Source of the DNA: Natrinema amylolyticus_A | Lineage (GTDB): Archaea > Halobacteriota > Halobacteria > Halobacteriales > Natrialbaceae | Length of the DNA stretch: 64,000 nucleotides | Direction of reading: 5' to 3' | Assembly: GCF_042678045.1 (NCBI RefSeq) | Contig: NZ_JBHUDI010000011.1 | Span: forward strand, 620,001-684,000 | Shown: positions 35,801 through 44,179 of the stretch, piece after piece | How the letters are laid out: the number at the start of each line of letters is the position of its first letter | Position numbering within the stretch: position 1 is the stretch's first letter | Position numbers and translations under genes: made by a program | Notes under the pieces: model-generated | Told to the model about the DNA's origin: nothing | Seen by the model: the letters and a program-made list of their open reading frames with translations, nothing else | Database searches by the model: none

Positions 35801-36373
35801 CTACCAGTCGTCGCCGAGGGCCGCTTTTGCGCCGCCGTAGCCACTCGCGGTCGTCCACGTGCGGCCGCTTGCTGCGTGTTCGACCTCATAGACTCCGCCG
35901 CAGGCCCCACAGCGGTACTGGTTGGGTGCCTTCACCGGTTTCGAGGCGCGATGGCGCGTCGCGTGCCAGTCGCAGTCGGCGGCGCGACACCGGAGGACGT
36001 ACCGCGGCTCGGCGAACGATTCGCAGTAGCGCGGGGCCTCGAGCGCCGCGGCCCGCTCGCGAAACCGCGACCCATGCCCGGACTCGCCGAACTGTTGAAA
36101 CTCCCAGGCGTGGACGAGTTCGTGGCGGACGATTCCCGCGAATGCGGGCCAATCGTAGCGCTCATAGGCGCGCCGAGCGAGGACGATCGTCGCCACCTCC
36201 CGATCCGGCTGCCAGCGACACGCCCCCGCCCGGCGGCGTGCTCGTGCCGAGACGGTCCACTCGAGGGCCGACAGGTCGACCGCTAACCCGTATTCGTCGA
36301 CGACCTCGCGGGCATGGATCCGTGCGCGGGCCACGATCTCGTCCGCGAGCGTGTATGCTTCGCCGTCCGTCAC
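35801..36373 (-). CDS. SprT-like zinc metalloprotease domain protein
   Basis: The 190-residue protein carries the zinc motif HELVHAWEFQ, a following glutamate/histidine helix (ESGHGSRF), and a C-terminal zinc ribbon (CRAADCDW ... YRCGACGGVYE). This is the layout of SprT/Spartan-type proteins, which in eukaryotes cut DNA-protein crosslinks. A GTG at 36373 is chosen (MTDGEAYTLADEI) as in homologues; an in-frame TTG at 36454 would add 27 residues lacking family character. Confidence 0.8.
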   Translation of the reverse strand: MTDGEAYTLADEIVARARIHAREVVDEYGLAVDLSALEWTVSARARRRAGACRWQPDREVATIVLARRAYERYDWPAFAGIVRHELVHAWEFQQFGESGHGSRFRERAAALEAPRYCESFAEPRYVLRCRAADCDWHATRHRASKPVKAPNQYRCGACGGVYEVEHAASGRTWTTASGYGGAKAALGDDW

Positions 36374-36510
36374 GGACTCGAGAAGGAAGCCCGCTGCCGA
36401 AATGGTTCCGGTAGAGCGACCGATCGAGGGATCGTCCGCTGCAGCTGTTAACAATTCAGATGATAAATGTTGCTAATAATGATAGTCTAAACGCCGTTTA
36501 ATAGTAGCCG

Positions 36511-36519
36511 AATTAATAA
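36511..36519 (+). promoter_or_regulatory. Probable TATA box of the cation efflux gene
   Basis: AATTAATAA lies 27-35 bp before the ATG at 36546. A second TTTAATA at 36497-36503 lies slightly further upstream. Confidence 0.45.
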
Positions 36520-36545
36520 GCAAGACGCCCCGAATTCGACGTACG

Positions 36546-37502
36546 ATGAGCCCCAACGAGTCGGCGCACGCTCACGACGACTCACACGACGGTCACGGGC
36601 ACGATCACGGCGGCCACGGCCACGGTGGCGAGTCGACGAGCAGCCGCAAGCTCGCCGCCGTCTCGCTGATCAACGTCGTCGGCTTCCTCGTCGAACTCGC
36701 GGGCGGGCTGGCGTTTGGCTCTGTCGCGCTCATCAGCGACGCCGTCCACATGCTGTTCGACGCGCTCGCGTACGTGATGGCCTTCGCCGCCGCCTACGTC
36801 GCCGAAGACTACGGCAACGGTGAGCGCTGGTCGTACGGCCTCCACCGTCTCGAGCCGTTCGCTGCCTTCCTCAACGGCCTGTTCCTGTTGCCGATGGTCG
36901 GCTTTATCCTCTGGGAGTCCTACCAGCGATTCCTCGATCCGATCGCTATCGGGACTGGGCCAACGATCGCCATCGCCCTCGGCGGACTGCTGGTCAACAT
37001 TGGCTCCGTCTACGTCCTCCACGGCGACGCGATGAGTCTTAACGAGAAGGGCGCGTTCTACCACCTGCTTGGCGATGCCGGCGGCTCGGTCGCCGTCATC
37101 GTCTCCGTGCTGGCGATCGAACTGACCGGGATCCACGTCATCGATCCGATCACTGCGGCGCTGATCGCCGTTGTCGTGACCTGGTCGGCGGCCACCGTGT
37201 TGCGCGGCAGCGGCGAGATCTTCTTCCTCAAGACGCCCCTCGAGAGCGACGAGATCCGTGCGCACATCCGTGATATCGAGGGCGTCACGGCGGTCGACGA
37301 CTTCCACGCCTGGCAGATCTGCAGCCAGATCACGGTCGCGACGGTCCACGTCGAAACGGACGTCGAGACGATGGCCGACGCCGAGGCAGTCACGCGCCGG
37401 ATACACGACGAACTCGCCGGCCACGGCGTCGATCACGCCACCGTCGAACTGTCGCCGCGCTACGCCGACCGCGACGTGCATCTGGATACGCACTGCCACT
37501 GA
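36546..37502 (+). CDS. Cation diffusion facilitator (CzcD/ZitB-type Zn2+ exporter)
   Basis: The 318-residue transporter starts with a His/Asp-rich metal-binding tail (HAHDDSHDGHGHDHGGHGHGG). Six membrane helices include the metal-site motifs SDAVHMLFDALAY (helix II) and LLGDAGGSVAVIVSV (helix V). A cytoplasmic ferredoxin-like domain begins near residue 225 (DEIRAHIRDIEGVTAVDDFH). It exports Zn2+ or similar divalent metals against protons. Its TGA stop shares its last base with repeat copy B. Confidence 0.92.
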   Translation: MSPNESAHAHDDSHDGHGHDHGGHGHGGESTSSRKLAAVSLINVVGFLVELAGGLAFGSVALISDAVHMLFDALAYVMAFAAAYVAEDYGNGERWSYGLHRLEPFAAFLNGLFLLPMVGFILWESYQRFLDPIAIGTGPTIAIALGGLLVNIGSVYVLHGDAMSLNEKGAFYHLLGDAGGSVAVIVSVLAIELTGIHVIDPITAALIAVVVTWSAATVLRGSGEIFFLKTPLESDEIRAHIRDIEGVTAVDDFHAWQICSQITVATVHVETDVETMADAEAVTRRIHDELAGHGVDHATVELSPRYADRDVHLDTHCH

Positions 37503-37582
37503 TACGGTCTACTGTAAGTCATTGCCGGTGGGACCGCGACCGCCCTGCGGTCCCACCGGTACATCGTTACAGCAAACCGTAT
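37502..37582 (+). repeat. 81-bp element, copy B
   Basis: The ends are ATACGGTCTACTGTAA (37502-37517) and, in reverse complement, ATACGGTTTGCTGTAA (37567-37582), matching at 13 of 16. The central stem pairs GGTGGGACCGC (37527-37537) with GCGGTCCCACC (37547-37557). Relative to copy A, changes in one arm are matched by complementary changes in the other. The first base is the A of the TGA stop codon of the cation exporter gene. Confidence 0.85.
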
Positions 37583-37628
37583 GAGCGACCTCCCCGACTT
37601 TTATCACCTCGAACCGGGTCGATAGTTC

Positions 37629-39071
37629 ATGAACACTGACACCAACTCGTCCGCACGGGAGCTCGCGGACGCGATCCGGCGCGGCGAGCGATCCTCGCTG
37701 GCAACCGTCGAGACCATCCTCGAGCGGATCGGGGCGACCGACGACCTGAACGCCTACGTGACGGTCATCGCGGACGCGGCCCGGGAACGTGCCCGCGAGG
37801 CCGACCGCGCGGCCGCGGCCGGTGAGGATCTCGGCCCGCTGCACGGGGTGCCAGTCGCGATCAAGGACCTCCGCGATCGAAAGGCGGGTGTCCGGAACAC
37901 GATGGGGCTGGCGGCGCTGTCGGACCACGTCGCCAGCACGGATTCGGTCACCGTCGAACGGCTCGAGGCGGCCGGTGCGGTGATCGTCGGCACCACCAAC
38001 ACGCCCGCGCTCGCTCACACAATCAAGACCGACAACCGCCTCGTCGGGCCGACGGCGACGCCGTTCGACCGCGAGCGGTCTGCCGGCGGCTCCTCCGGTG
38101 GCTCCGCAGCGGCGGTCGCAGCAGGTCTCGCGACGATCGCTACCGGCTCGGACATCGGCGGCTCCCTTCGAGTGCCAGCGTCGTGCTGTCACGTTATCGG
38201 TCTCAAACCCAGCCTTGGGCGCGTGCCGGCCGATTCCCGGCTCGATGCCTTCGGGACGCACACGCCCTTTATGGTCGGCGGCCCGATCGGCCGCTCGACC
38301 GAGGACGTCGCGCTCGCGTTCGATATCCTCTCGGGACAGGACGATCGCGACCCACTCAGCGTTCCGGACGGCGACGACGTGTTCCCGGCGACGGATCGGC
38401 CGGCGGCCGATCTCTCCGTCGGCTATAGCCCAAACCTGGACTTACAGCCCGTCGATCCGATCGTCCGCGGGATCGTCGGCGACGCAATCGACGACCTCGC
38501 GGCCGCAGGCGTGACCGTCGACGATGTGGACGTCTCACTTCCAGCCTACGAGACACTCCGCTCGGCGTACTACACGCAAGTCGGCGGCTACTTCGCCGCG
38601 CTTGCGGCCCGACTCGAGGAGCGGTACGGGATCGACCTCGAGACTGCCGATGTCGAAGAAACCCTCCGGTCGACGATCGCCCTGGCCGACGACACGAGTG
38701 CGGTCGAGGAACGGCTCGCAAACGGTCCCCGGGCGCGGGCCTACGACGCGATCGAGGACGCGCTGACCGGCCACGACGCGCTCGTGACGCCGACGCTGAC
38801 GGTGCCGCCGTACGGAAAACGGCTGGCCGATCGGTACCCGACGGAGATCGACGGACAGGCCGTCGACGGGATTCCGACCGACGCGATGCTCACCTGGGTG
38901 TTCAACCTGACCGGCCACCCGGTCGCGTCGGTCCCCGCCGGCCTCACCGACGACGGGCTGCCGATCGGCCTCCAGATCGTCGGCCGCCGGTACGCGGAGG
39001 CGGACGTGCTCGCGGTCGCTGGGGCTCTCGAGCGGGCCCGACCGTGGGCTGGCCACTATCCGGATAACTGA
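37629..39071 (+). CDS. Amidase (amidase signature family)
   Basis: The 480-residue enzyme has the Ser-cisSer-Lys triad of the amidase signature family: lysine in PVAIKDL, and the serines in GGSSGGSAAAVAAG and GSDIGGSLR. It resembles GatA-like amidases, but the surrounding genes are unrelated to tRNA amidation (archaeal GatD is elsewhere), so it probably cleaves small amides. The substrate is unknown. Element copy B lies just upstream and probably separates it from the exporter gene. Confidence 0.87.
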   Translation: MNTDTNSSARELADAIRRGERSSLATVETILERIGATDDLNAYVTVIADAARERAREADRAAAAGEDLGPLHGVPVAIKDLRDRKAGVRNTMGLAALSDHVASTDSVTVERLEAAGAVIVGTTNTPALAHTIKTDNRLVGPTATPFDRERSAGGSSGGSAAAVAAGLATIATGSDIGGSLRVPASCCHVIGLKPSLGRVPADSRLDAFGTHTPFMVGGPIGRSTEDVALAFDILSGQDDRDPLSVPDGDDVFPATDRPAADLSVGYSPNLDLQPVDPIVRGIVGDAIDDLAAAGVTVDDVDVSLPAYETLRSAYYTQVGGYFAALAARLEERYGIDLETADVEETLRSTIALADDTSAVEERLANGPRARAYDAIEDALTGHDALVTPTLTVPPYGKRLADRYPTEIDGQAVDGIPTDAMLTWVFNLTGHPVASVPAGLTDDGLPIGLQIVGRRYAEADVLAVAGALERARPWAGHYPDN

Positions 39072-39130
39072 ATGGCGGTCCAAAGTGGACCGAGCGGCGC
39101 GGAGAAGTAGGAGGCGTGAGGTGGGGACGC

Positions 39131-39925
39131 TCAGGCCTCGAGTGCGAGTCCTGCCTCGGCCAGTGCGTCGTCGGTCGAGAGATCGTCGTGGACGACGCCG
39201 GCGACCGCGCGGGCGATCGCTTCGGGGTCTTCGTGCTGGAAGATCGAGCGGCCCATCGAGACACCGGCACCGCCGGCATCCATCACGCCGCGGACCATCT
39301 CGATGGTCTCGCGGTCGGTTCCCTTCGAGCCGCCGGCGATGACCACCGGCAGCCGGGTCGACTCGACGACGTGCTGGAAGCTATCGGCGTCGCCGCTGTA
39401 GCCCGTTTTGACGATGTCGGCGCCGAGTTCTTCGGCGAGGCGGACCGCGTGGCCGAGCGCTTCGGGGTCCTCGGAGTCGACACCCGGGCCGCGGGCGTAG
39501 GCCATCGCGAGGACCGGCATCCCGAATCGCTGGGCCTGCTCGGTGACCTCCGAGAGCTGGCTGATCTGGTCGGGTTCGTGGTCCGAGCCGACGTTGATGT
39601 GGAAGGAGACGGCATCGGCACCGACCCGGACGGCCTCCTCGACAGTCCCGGTCATCCGCTTGTCCTGTTCGTCAGGACCGATCGTCGTCGAGCCGTTGAG
39701 GTGGACGATGTAGCCCTGGCCGTTCTTGTTGTCGTGGACGCGGGGTGCGACCCCTTTCTGCGTGAGGACCGCGTCCGCGCCGCCGCTGGTGACACCGTCG
39801 ATGGTCGCTTCGATGTCTTTCAGCCCCTGGACGGCACCCATCGTGATGCCGTGGTCCATTGGGACGATTACGTACGATCCGTCTGTCCCGATTCGATCGA
39901 GTCGTGCGTCAATTCCTGTGGTCAT
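39131..39925 (-). CDS. aroA': 2-Amino-3,7-dideoxy-D-threo-hept-6-ulosonate synthase
   Basis: The 264-residue class I aldolase has VIVPMDHGITMGAVQG, YIVHLNGSTTIGPD, DIVKTGYSGD with the Schiff-base lysine, and VVIAGGSKGTDRE. This is the archaeal first enzyme of the alternative shikimate route, condensing an aspartate-semialdehyde unit with a 6-deoxy-5-ketofructose derivative; it is related to class I fructose-bisphosphate aldolase. It follows trpA by 24 bp on the same strand, so aromatic precursor and tryptophan genes probably form one operon trpCBA-aroA'. Confidence 0.9.
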   Translation of the reverse strand: MTTGIDARLDRIGTDGSYVIVPMDHGITMGAVQGLKDIEATIDGVTSGGADAVLTQKGVAPRVHDNKNGQGYIVHLNGSTTIGPDEQDKRMTGTVEEAVRVGADAVSFHINVGSDHEPDQISQLSEVTEQAQRFGMPVLAMAYARGPGVDSEDPEALGHAVRLAEELGADIVKTGYSGDADSFQHVVESTRLPVVIAGGSKGTDRETIEMVRGVMDAGGAGVSMGRSIFQHEDPEAIARAVAGVVHDDLSTDDALAEAGLALEA

Positions 39926-39949
39926 TGCGGGAGTGTAGCAAGCTTGCAG

Positions 39950-40816
39950 TTATGGCTGTTCTGGTTCCGGTGCATCTTCGTGATCGACCGTGACGTTGTC
40001 CGCACCGCGGCGGGCACCCCGCTTGAGTTCGCGGGCCTTGGCCTCGAGTGCGTCGGCGGCGTCGCCTGGATCGTCGCTCGAGGCGATCAGGTCGATCAGC
40101 GCGCTGCCGACGATGACGCCGTCCGCGCCGGCCTCGATGATCTCGGCGGCGTGATCGCCCTCGCTGACGCCGAAGCCGACCGCCTTGGGCACGTCGTACG
40201 CCGAGAGCCGCGCGAGGCTGTCGTGGGTCGCTCCCGACACGTTCGCGCGCGCACCCGTCGTCCCGAGCCGCGCTTGCACGTAGGCAAAGCCGGAAACCTG
40301 GGACATAATCGTCTCGAGGCGCTCGCCCTCGGTCGTCGGCGCGACGATGAAGACGAGATCGAGCCCGTGATCGTCACAGGCCACGCGGAGCGGCTCGGAC
40401 TCCTCGGCTGGCAGGTCGGGGACGATGATCCCCGAGAGACCAGCCTCGGCCGCGCGTTCGACGAAGGGACGAACGTCGGGTTCCGAGCCGTACTGGAGGA
40501 TCATGTTGTAGTAGGTCATTACCAGCAGCGGGGCCTCAGTCTCGAGGTCGTCGACTAACTCGAAAAAGGCCTGGGGGGTCGTGCCGGCATCGAGCGCGCG
40601 GTTGATCGCGGCCTGGATCGTCGGTCCCTCGGCGATCGGCTCCGAAAACGGCAGGCCGAGTTCGATCAGATCCGAGCCGCCACGATCGAGCGCCTCGACG
40701 TACTCCTTGGTGTCCTCGAGCGACGGATCACCTGCGGTAATGTAGGTGATGAGAGCAGGGTAGTTCTCGCGAATGGCCGCCTCGATGTCACTGTCGTACT
40801 GTCGGTCGTCGCTCAC
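39950..40816 (-). CDS. trpA: Tryptophan synthase alpha subunit
   Basis: The 288-residue TIM-barrel protein has the catalytic glutamate in LIELGLPFSEP and the aspartate in PALITYITAGDPSLEDT, plus GFGVSEGDHAAEI near the C-terminus. It splits indole-3-glycerol phosphate and channels indole to TrpB. The GTG start at 40816 overlaps the trpB stop (GTGA), implying translational coupling. The acidic C-terminal extension (EDAPEPEQP) is halophilic in style. Confidence 0.94.
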   Translation of the reverse strand: MSDDRQYDSDIEAAIRENYPALITYITAGDPSLEDTKEYVEALDRGGSDLIELGLPFSEPIAEGPTIQAAINRALDAGTTPQAFFELVDDLETEAPLLVMTYYNMILQYGSEPDVRPFVERAAEAGLSGIIVPDLPAEESEPLRVACDDHGLDLVFIVAPTTEGERLETIMSQVSGFAYVQARLGTTGARANVSGATHDSLARLSAYDVPKAVGFGVSEGDHAAEIIEAGADGVIVGSALIDLIASSDDPGDAADALEAKARELKRGARRGADNVTVDHEDAPEPEQP

Positions 40817-42075
40817 TGGTCGAACACCTCCACTTCGGGTGCGGCAGCGAGATCGCGTTTCTCGGTCTCCTCGAGCACTGTCTCGAGGTCCTTGTCGCCG
40901 CGGCCGGAAACGTTGACGACGACGAGGTCGCCGAGGTCTTCGTGAGCCTCTTCTAAATAGCCGAGCGCGTGACTCGACTCGAGTGCTGGAATGATCCCCT
41001 CGAGCCGGGAGAGCCGGTGGAAGCCGTTGAGCGCAACCTCGTCGTCGACGCTCGCGGGCGTCACGCGGCCCGTCTCGACGAGATGGGACAGTTCCGGGCC
41101 GACGCCGGCGTAGTCGAGTCCTGCGCTGACGCTGTGGGACTCCATGATCTGCCCTTCCGTACTCTGGAGCAGCTTCGTCATCGCGCCGTGGAGGACGCCG
41201 TCGGTACCCGTCGACAGCGTCGCGGAGTTGGGCGCGAGCCCTTCGTCTTCGTCGATCTCGAGGCTCGAGCCGCCGGCCTCGACGGCGTAGAGATCGACGC
41301 TGTCATCTGGAACGAACGCGTGGAAGGTGCCCATCGTGTTCGAACCGCCGCCAGCGCAGGCGACGACGCTGTCTGGCAGCCGACCCGCTTTCTCCTGGAT
41401 CTGCTCGCGGGCTTCCTTGCCGATGACCGCCTGGAAGTCCCGGACCATCTGCGGGAACGGGTGGGGGCCGACGACCGAGCCGATCACGTAGTGGGTCCGC
41501 TCGACGGTGGTCGCCCAGTCGCGCATCGTCTCGTTGATCGCCTCCTTCAGCGTCCCGCTGCCGGCCTCGACCGGGTTGACCTCGGCCCCGTTCATCCGCA
41601 TTCGGTAGACGTTGGGGCGCTGGCGGTTGACGTCGGTTCGGCCCATGTAGATCTCACAAGGCATGTCGAGGTGGGCCGCGGCCATCGCCGTCGCGGTGCC
41701 GTGTTGGCCCGCGCCGGTCTCGGCGATGATCCGCTCTTTGCCCATGTACTTCGCGAGCAGGACCTGCCCGAGCGCGTTGTTCAGCTTGTGCGCCCCGCCG
41801 TGGAGCAGGTCCTCTCGTTTGAGGTAGATCTCGCGGTCGTAGCGCTCGCTCAGCCGATCCGCGCGCTGGAGCGGCGTCGGCCGCCCGCCGAACTCGCGCA
41901 TCCGCTTGCGGAACTCGTCCATGAAGCCGTCCTCGTTGTCGAGGACGTAGCGCTCGTAGGCGTCCTCGAGTTCCTGGACGGCCGGCATCAGCGCCTCGGG
42001 CACGTACTGGCCGCCATAGTCGCCGAACGTCCCCGTTCGCCCGCTCTCTCCGTCGCGTTCGCGTTCCGTACTCAT
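40813..42075 (-). CDS. trpB: Tryptophan synthase beta subunit
   Basis: The 420-residue PLP enzyme has FGDYGGQYVPEALMPAV, the Schiff-base lysine in GGAHKLNNALGQVLLAK, AGQHGTATA and the phosphate-binding GGGSNTMG. It makes tryptophan from indole and serine. It is the canonical TrpB1 type by length. The ATG at 42075 follows a 10-codon micro-ORF that bridges from the trpC stop codon. Confidence 0.95.
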   Translation of the reverse strand: MSTERERDGESGRTGTFGDYGGQYVPEALMPAVQELEDAYERYVLDNEDGFMDEFRKRMREFGGRPTPLQRADRLSERYDREIYLKREDLLHGGAHKLNNALGQVLLAKYMGKERIIAETGAGQHGTATAMAAAHLDMPCEIYMGRTDVNRQRPNVYRMRMNGAEVNPVEAGSGTLKEAINETMRDWATTVERTHYVIGSVVGPHPFPQMVRDFQAVIGKEAREQIQEKAGRLPDSVVACAGGGSNTMGTFHAFVPDDSVDLYAVEAGGSSLEIDEDEGLAPNSATLSTGTDGVLHGAMTKLLQSTEGQIMESHSVSAGLDYAGVGPELSHLVETGRVTPASVDDEVALNGFHRLSRLEGIIPALESSHALGYLEEAHEDLGDLVVVNVSGRGDKDLETVLEETEKRDLAAAPEVEVFDQ

Positions 42076-42104
42076 GTCTGGGTGTCTCCGTCTTGGTCGC
42101 TCAT
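42072..42104 (-). CDS. 10-codon bridging micro-ORF between trpC and trpB
   Basis: On the minus strand the ATG (42104-42102) overlaps the trpC stop codon (ATGA), and the micro-ORF stop TGA (42074-42072) overlaps the trpB ATG (ATGA). It would encode MSDQDGDTQT. It may let ribosomes step from trpC to trpB. No protein function is claimed. Confidence 0.35.
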   Translation of the reverse strand: MSDQDGDTQT

Positions 42105-42898
42105 GTCGTCTCCGTCTCGGTCGCAGCGTCCGATTCCGCCTCGACCAGTCGACGCGTGTTCTCGGTTACGTCGCTGTCGCCCGCGCCGTGGTCCATGATC
42201 GCACTGCCGACGAGCAACGCGTCTGCGCCCGCCTCGCGCATCCGTCGCACGTCTTCCGGCGACGAAATCCCGCTCTCGGCGATCAGCGTCACGTCATCAG
42301 GTACCTCGGGTGCCACTGACTCGAAGGTTTCGAGGTCGACCTCGAGTTTGGCCAGGTCGCGGTTGTTTACGCCAATCAGGTCCGCGCCCGCCGCGAGGGC
42401 GGTCTCGAGTTCGTCGCGGTCGTGAACTTCGACCAGCGGCTGGAAGCCACGCTCGCGGGCAGCGGTGACGAGGCCTGCGAGGTCGTCGACGAACCGCGCG
42501 ATCAAAAGCAGGAGGTCGGCCTCGACGACGTCCATCCCGGCTTCGTCGAGGACGAAGTCCTTGCGCAAGACGGGAACGTCGACGGCCTCCCGAATTCGGG
42601 TCAGCGCCTCGGGCGAACCGCCGAAGTGGGTCGGCTCAGTGAGCACCGACAGCGCCGTTGCGCCGCCGTCGACCATCGCCTGCGCTAACTCGACTGGATC
42701 GTCGTCTCGCGTCCCGTCGGCCGTTGGACTCGTCGGTTTTACCTCCGCGATCACTGGGACTCGCCCCGCGGCCTCGGCGTCGGCCAGCGCGTCGGGAACC
42801 GAGCGTGCGTCGACGTCGACGCCGTCACCGCCCGACCGCTCCCGGGCCGCCTCGAGAATCGACTGCACCGCGGGGGCGAGCTCCGTATCGGAGTTCAT
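42101..42898 (-). CDS. trpC: Indole-3-glycerol phosphate synthase
   Basis: The 265-residue barrel enzyme has PVIAEVKPTSPTADG with the catalytic lysine, VLRKDFVLDEAGMDVVEADLLLL, LIGVNNRDLAKLEVD and IAESGISSPEDVRRM. It closes the indole ring before TrpA. The ATG at 42898 is only about 25 bp from a TATA-like sequence that is itself within a TGTACA dyad, so the transcript is probably leaderless and tightly controlled. It is the first gene of trpCBA-aroA'. Confidence 0.94.
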   Translation of the reverse strand: MNSDTELAPAVQSILEAARERSGGDGVDVDARSVPDALADAEAAGRVPVIAEVKPTSPTADGTRDDDPVELAQAMVDGGATALSVLTEPTHFGGSPEALTRIREAVDVPVLRKDFVLDEAGMDVVEADLLLLIARFVDDLAGLVTAARERGFQPLVEVHDRDELETALAAGADLIGVNNRDLAKLEVDLETFESVAPEVPDDVTLIAESGISSPEDVRRMREAGADALLVGSAIMDHGAGDSDVTENTRRLVEAESDAATETETT

Positions 42899-42901
42899 TA
42901 T

Positions 42902-42932
42902 TGTACATCGACGTACTCATATGTACATAAGG
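42902..42932 (-). promoter_or_regulatory. trp operon promoter with paired TGTACA boxes
   Basis: Two palindromic TGTACA boxes lie at 42902-42907 and 42922-42927, centred 20 bp apart. On the minus strand a TATA-like TTATGTAC (42923-42930) overlaps the distal box, while the proximal box sits 4 bp upstream of the trpC ATG, so a bound protein would cover promoter and start. TGTACA is the TRP-box consensus reported for TrpY of Methanothermobacter. Confidence 0.6.
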
Positions 42933-43046
42933 CTTGCGCCATCGTGACGCGATTGGGCCTCACGAACCCGTTGCTGACAGGGCCGTCATGCTCGAACCTG
43001 ACGCGTTTTGGAGAAGGGAAGGGCGGATACGATACGGGCGGGGACG

Positions 43047-43451
43047 CTACCGAAGCTGGTACGAGTCGCTCTCGTCGTCTAACTCGTCGAGCAGGAGCAC
43101 TTCGTCTTCCTCGTCTTCGAGTCGATCCTGCAGCTCGTTGACGTAGCCCTTGTATTCGTCGAGTTGCTCCCGGAGGTGTTCGGCCTCGAGTTCCAGCCGC
43201 TCGTGTTCGCGGATGAACCGCTTCGGAACTTCGACGGTCGGCGGGAACGAGACGTCGTCGTCCTCGCTCGTACGGGCCTCGAGGTCGGCTTCGGGGACGA
43301 CCTCGACCTGGCCGTCGTGTTCGACGAGCTGGTCGACGTAATCCCGGAAGACCGCGGACAGCGAGATGTCGCGCTCGGCGGCGATCGCTTGTAGCGCCTC
43401 GAACGCGTCTTCGTTGACCCGAAACGAGATGGTCTTGTTCTTGTTCCCCAT
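43047..43451 (-). CDS. Ribbon-helix-helix protein with coiled-coil tail
   Basis: The 134-residue protein opens with a CopG/MetJ-type ribbon-helix-helix unit (MGNKNKTISFRVNEDAFEALQAIAAERDISLSAVF, read as three parts) and continues with a long heptad-like helix (about 75-120, RLELEAEHLREQLDEYKGYVNELQDRLEDEE). The ATG at 43451 begins the DNA-binding part. It lies about 150 bp upstream of trpC on the same strand. It could regulate the trp operon, but the RHH family is broad and the link is only positional. Confidence 0.75.
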   Translation of the reverse strand: MGNKNKTISFRVNEDAFEALQAIAAERDISLSAVFRDYVDQLVEHDGQVEVVPEADLEARTSEDDDVSFPPTVEVPKRFIREHERLELEAEHLREQLDEYKGYVNELQDRLEDEEDEVLLLDELDDESDSYQLR

Positions 43452-43536
43452 CGATATCCCTAGTCGTCGTTCACGACACTTAACCATTCGTCAGACGGCG
43501 GAAAAACGAGGCTAATCGAACCCGCTGGCTGCCGCG

Positions 43537-44178
43537 TCAGACCGTCGCTTCCGCGTCGTCGTTCCCGACGGTCTCTAAGCTCTCGAGTGCCTGGATCACG
43601 TCGTTCCGGTAGTTGACGACGGGCGAGTCGTACTGTTCGCGGGCCATCTGGGCGTACTCGTTGGTCGGCGCGGTCGAGGCGCTTTCGGGTGCGTCCTGTT
43701 CGCTCTCCCACTGTTCGAAGGCTTCGATGCGGTCGAGCGTGCGCTCGGCGGTTTCGACGACCCAGCGGTCGCGCGTCTCGTCGTCGACGACCGAGATCGA
43801 TTCGGGTCGCAGGGAGACGTTGATGGTGCCGTCGTCGGTCTCGTAGGTGCGGGGTTTGCCGACGATGGAGACGTATGCCGGCGGTTCCGTCTCTCGCAGG
43901 ACCGCGGCGGCCTCGGGCTGGTACTGCCCGGCGTAGACGAAGAACGTCCCGGTCGGATCGACGACCCGGCCGCGCCAGTACTCGCTTTCGTCGCCGACGT
44001 CCTCCGTTTCAGTCAGGGTACCGGCGACGAACACGCGGTTCGCGCGATCGCCTGTCGGGAGCAACGCGTAGTTGGGCGCGCGCTCGTCGTCGCTCTCTTT
44101 GAATGCGTACGTCGAATCGTTGAATTCGGAGGCGAAGACGCGGCGGGCGACTTCGCGGGTGAGTTCAGCCTGGCTCAT
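43537..44178 (-). CDS. rpap3: RPA-associated protein (RPAP3 type, COG3390)
   Basis: The 213-residue protein starts MSQAELTREVARRVFASEFNDS and has an OB-fold-like region (ANRVFVAGTLTETEDVGDESEYWRGRVVDPTGTFFVYAG) typical of the archaeal RPA-associated proteins that bind RPA. It follows the RPA gene with 1 bp between stop and start, exactly as in Haloferax where rpa3 and rpap3 are co-transcribed. It should function with the upstream RPA in DNA replication and repair. Confidence 0.85.
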   Translation of the reverse strand: MSQAELTREVARRVFASEFNDSTYAFKESDDERAPNYALLPTGDRANRVFVAGTLTETEDVGDESEYWRGRVVDPTGTFFVYAGQYQPEAAAVLRETEPPAYVSIVGKPRTYETDDGTINVSLRPESISVVDDETRDRWVVETAERTLDRIEAFEQWESEQDAPESASTAPTNEYAQMAREQYDSPVVNYRNDVIQALESLETVGNDDAEATV

Positions 44179-44179
44179 G

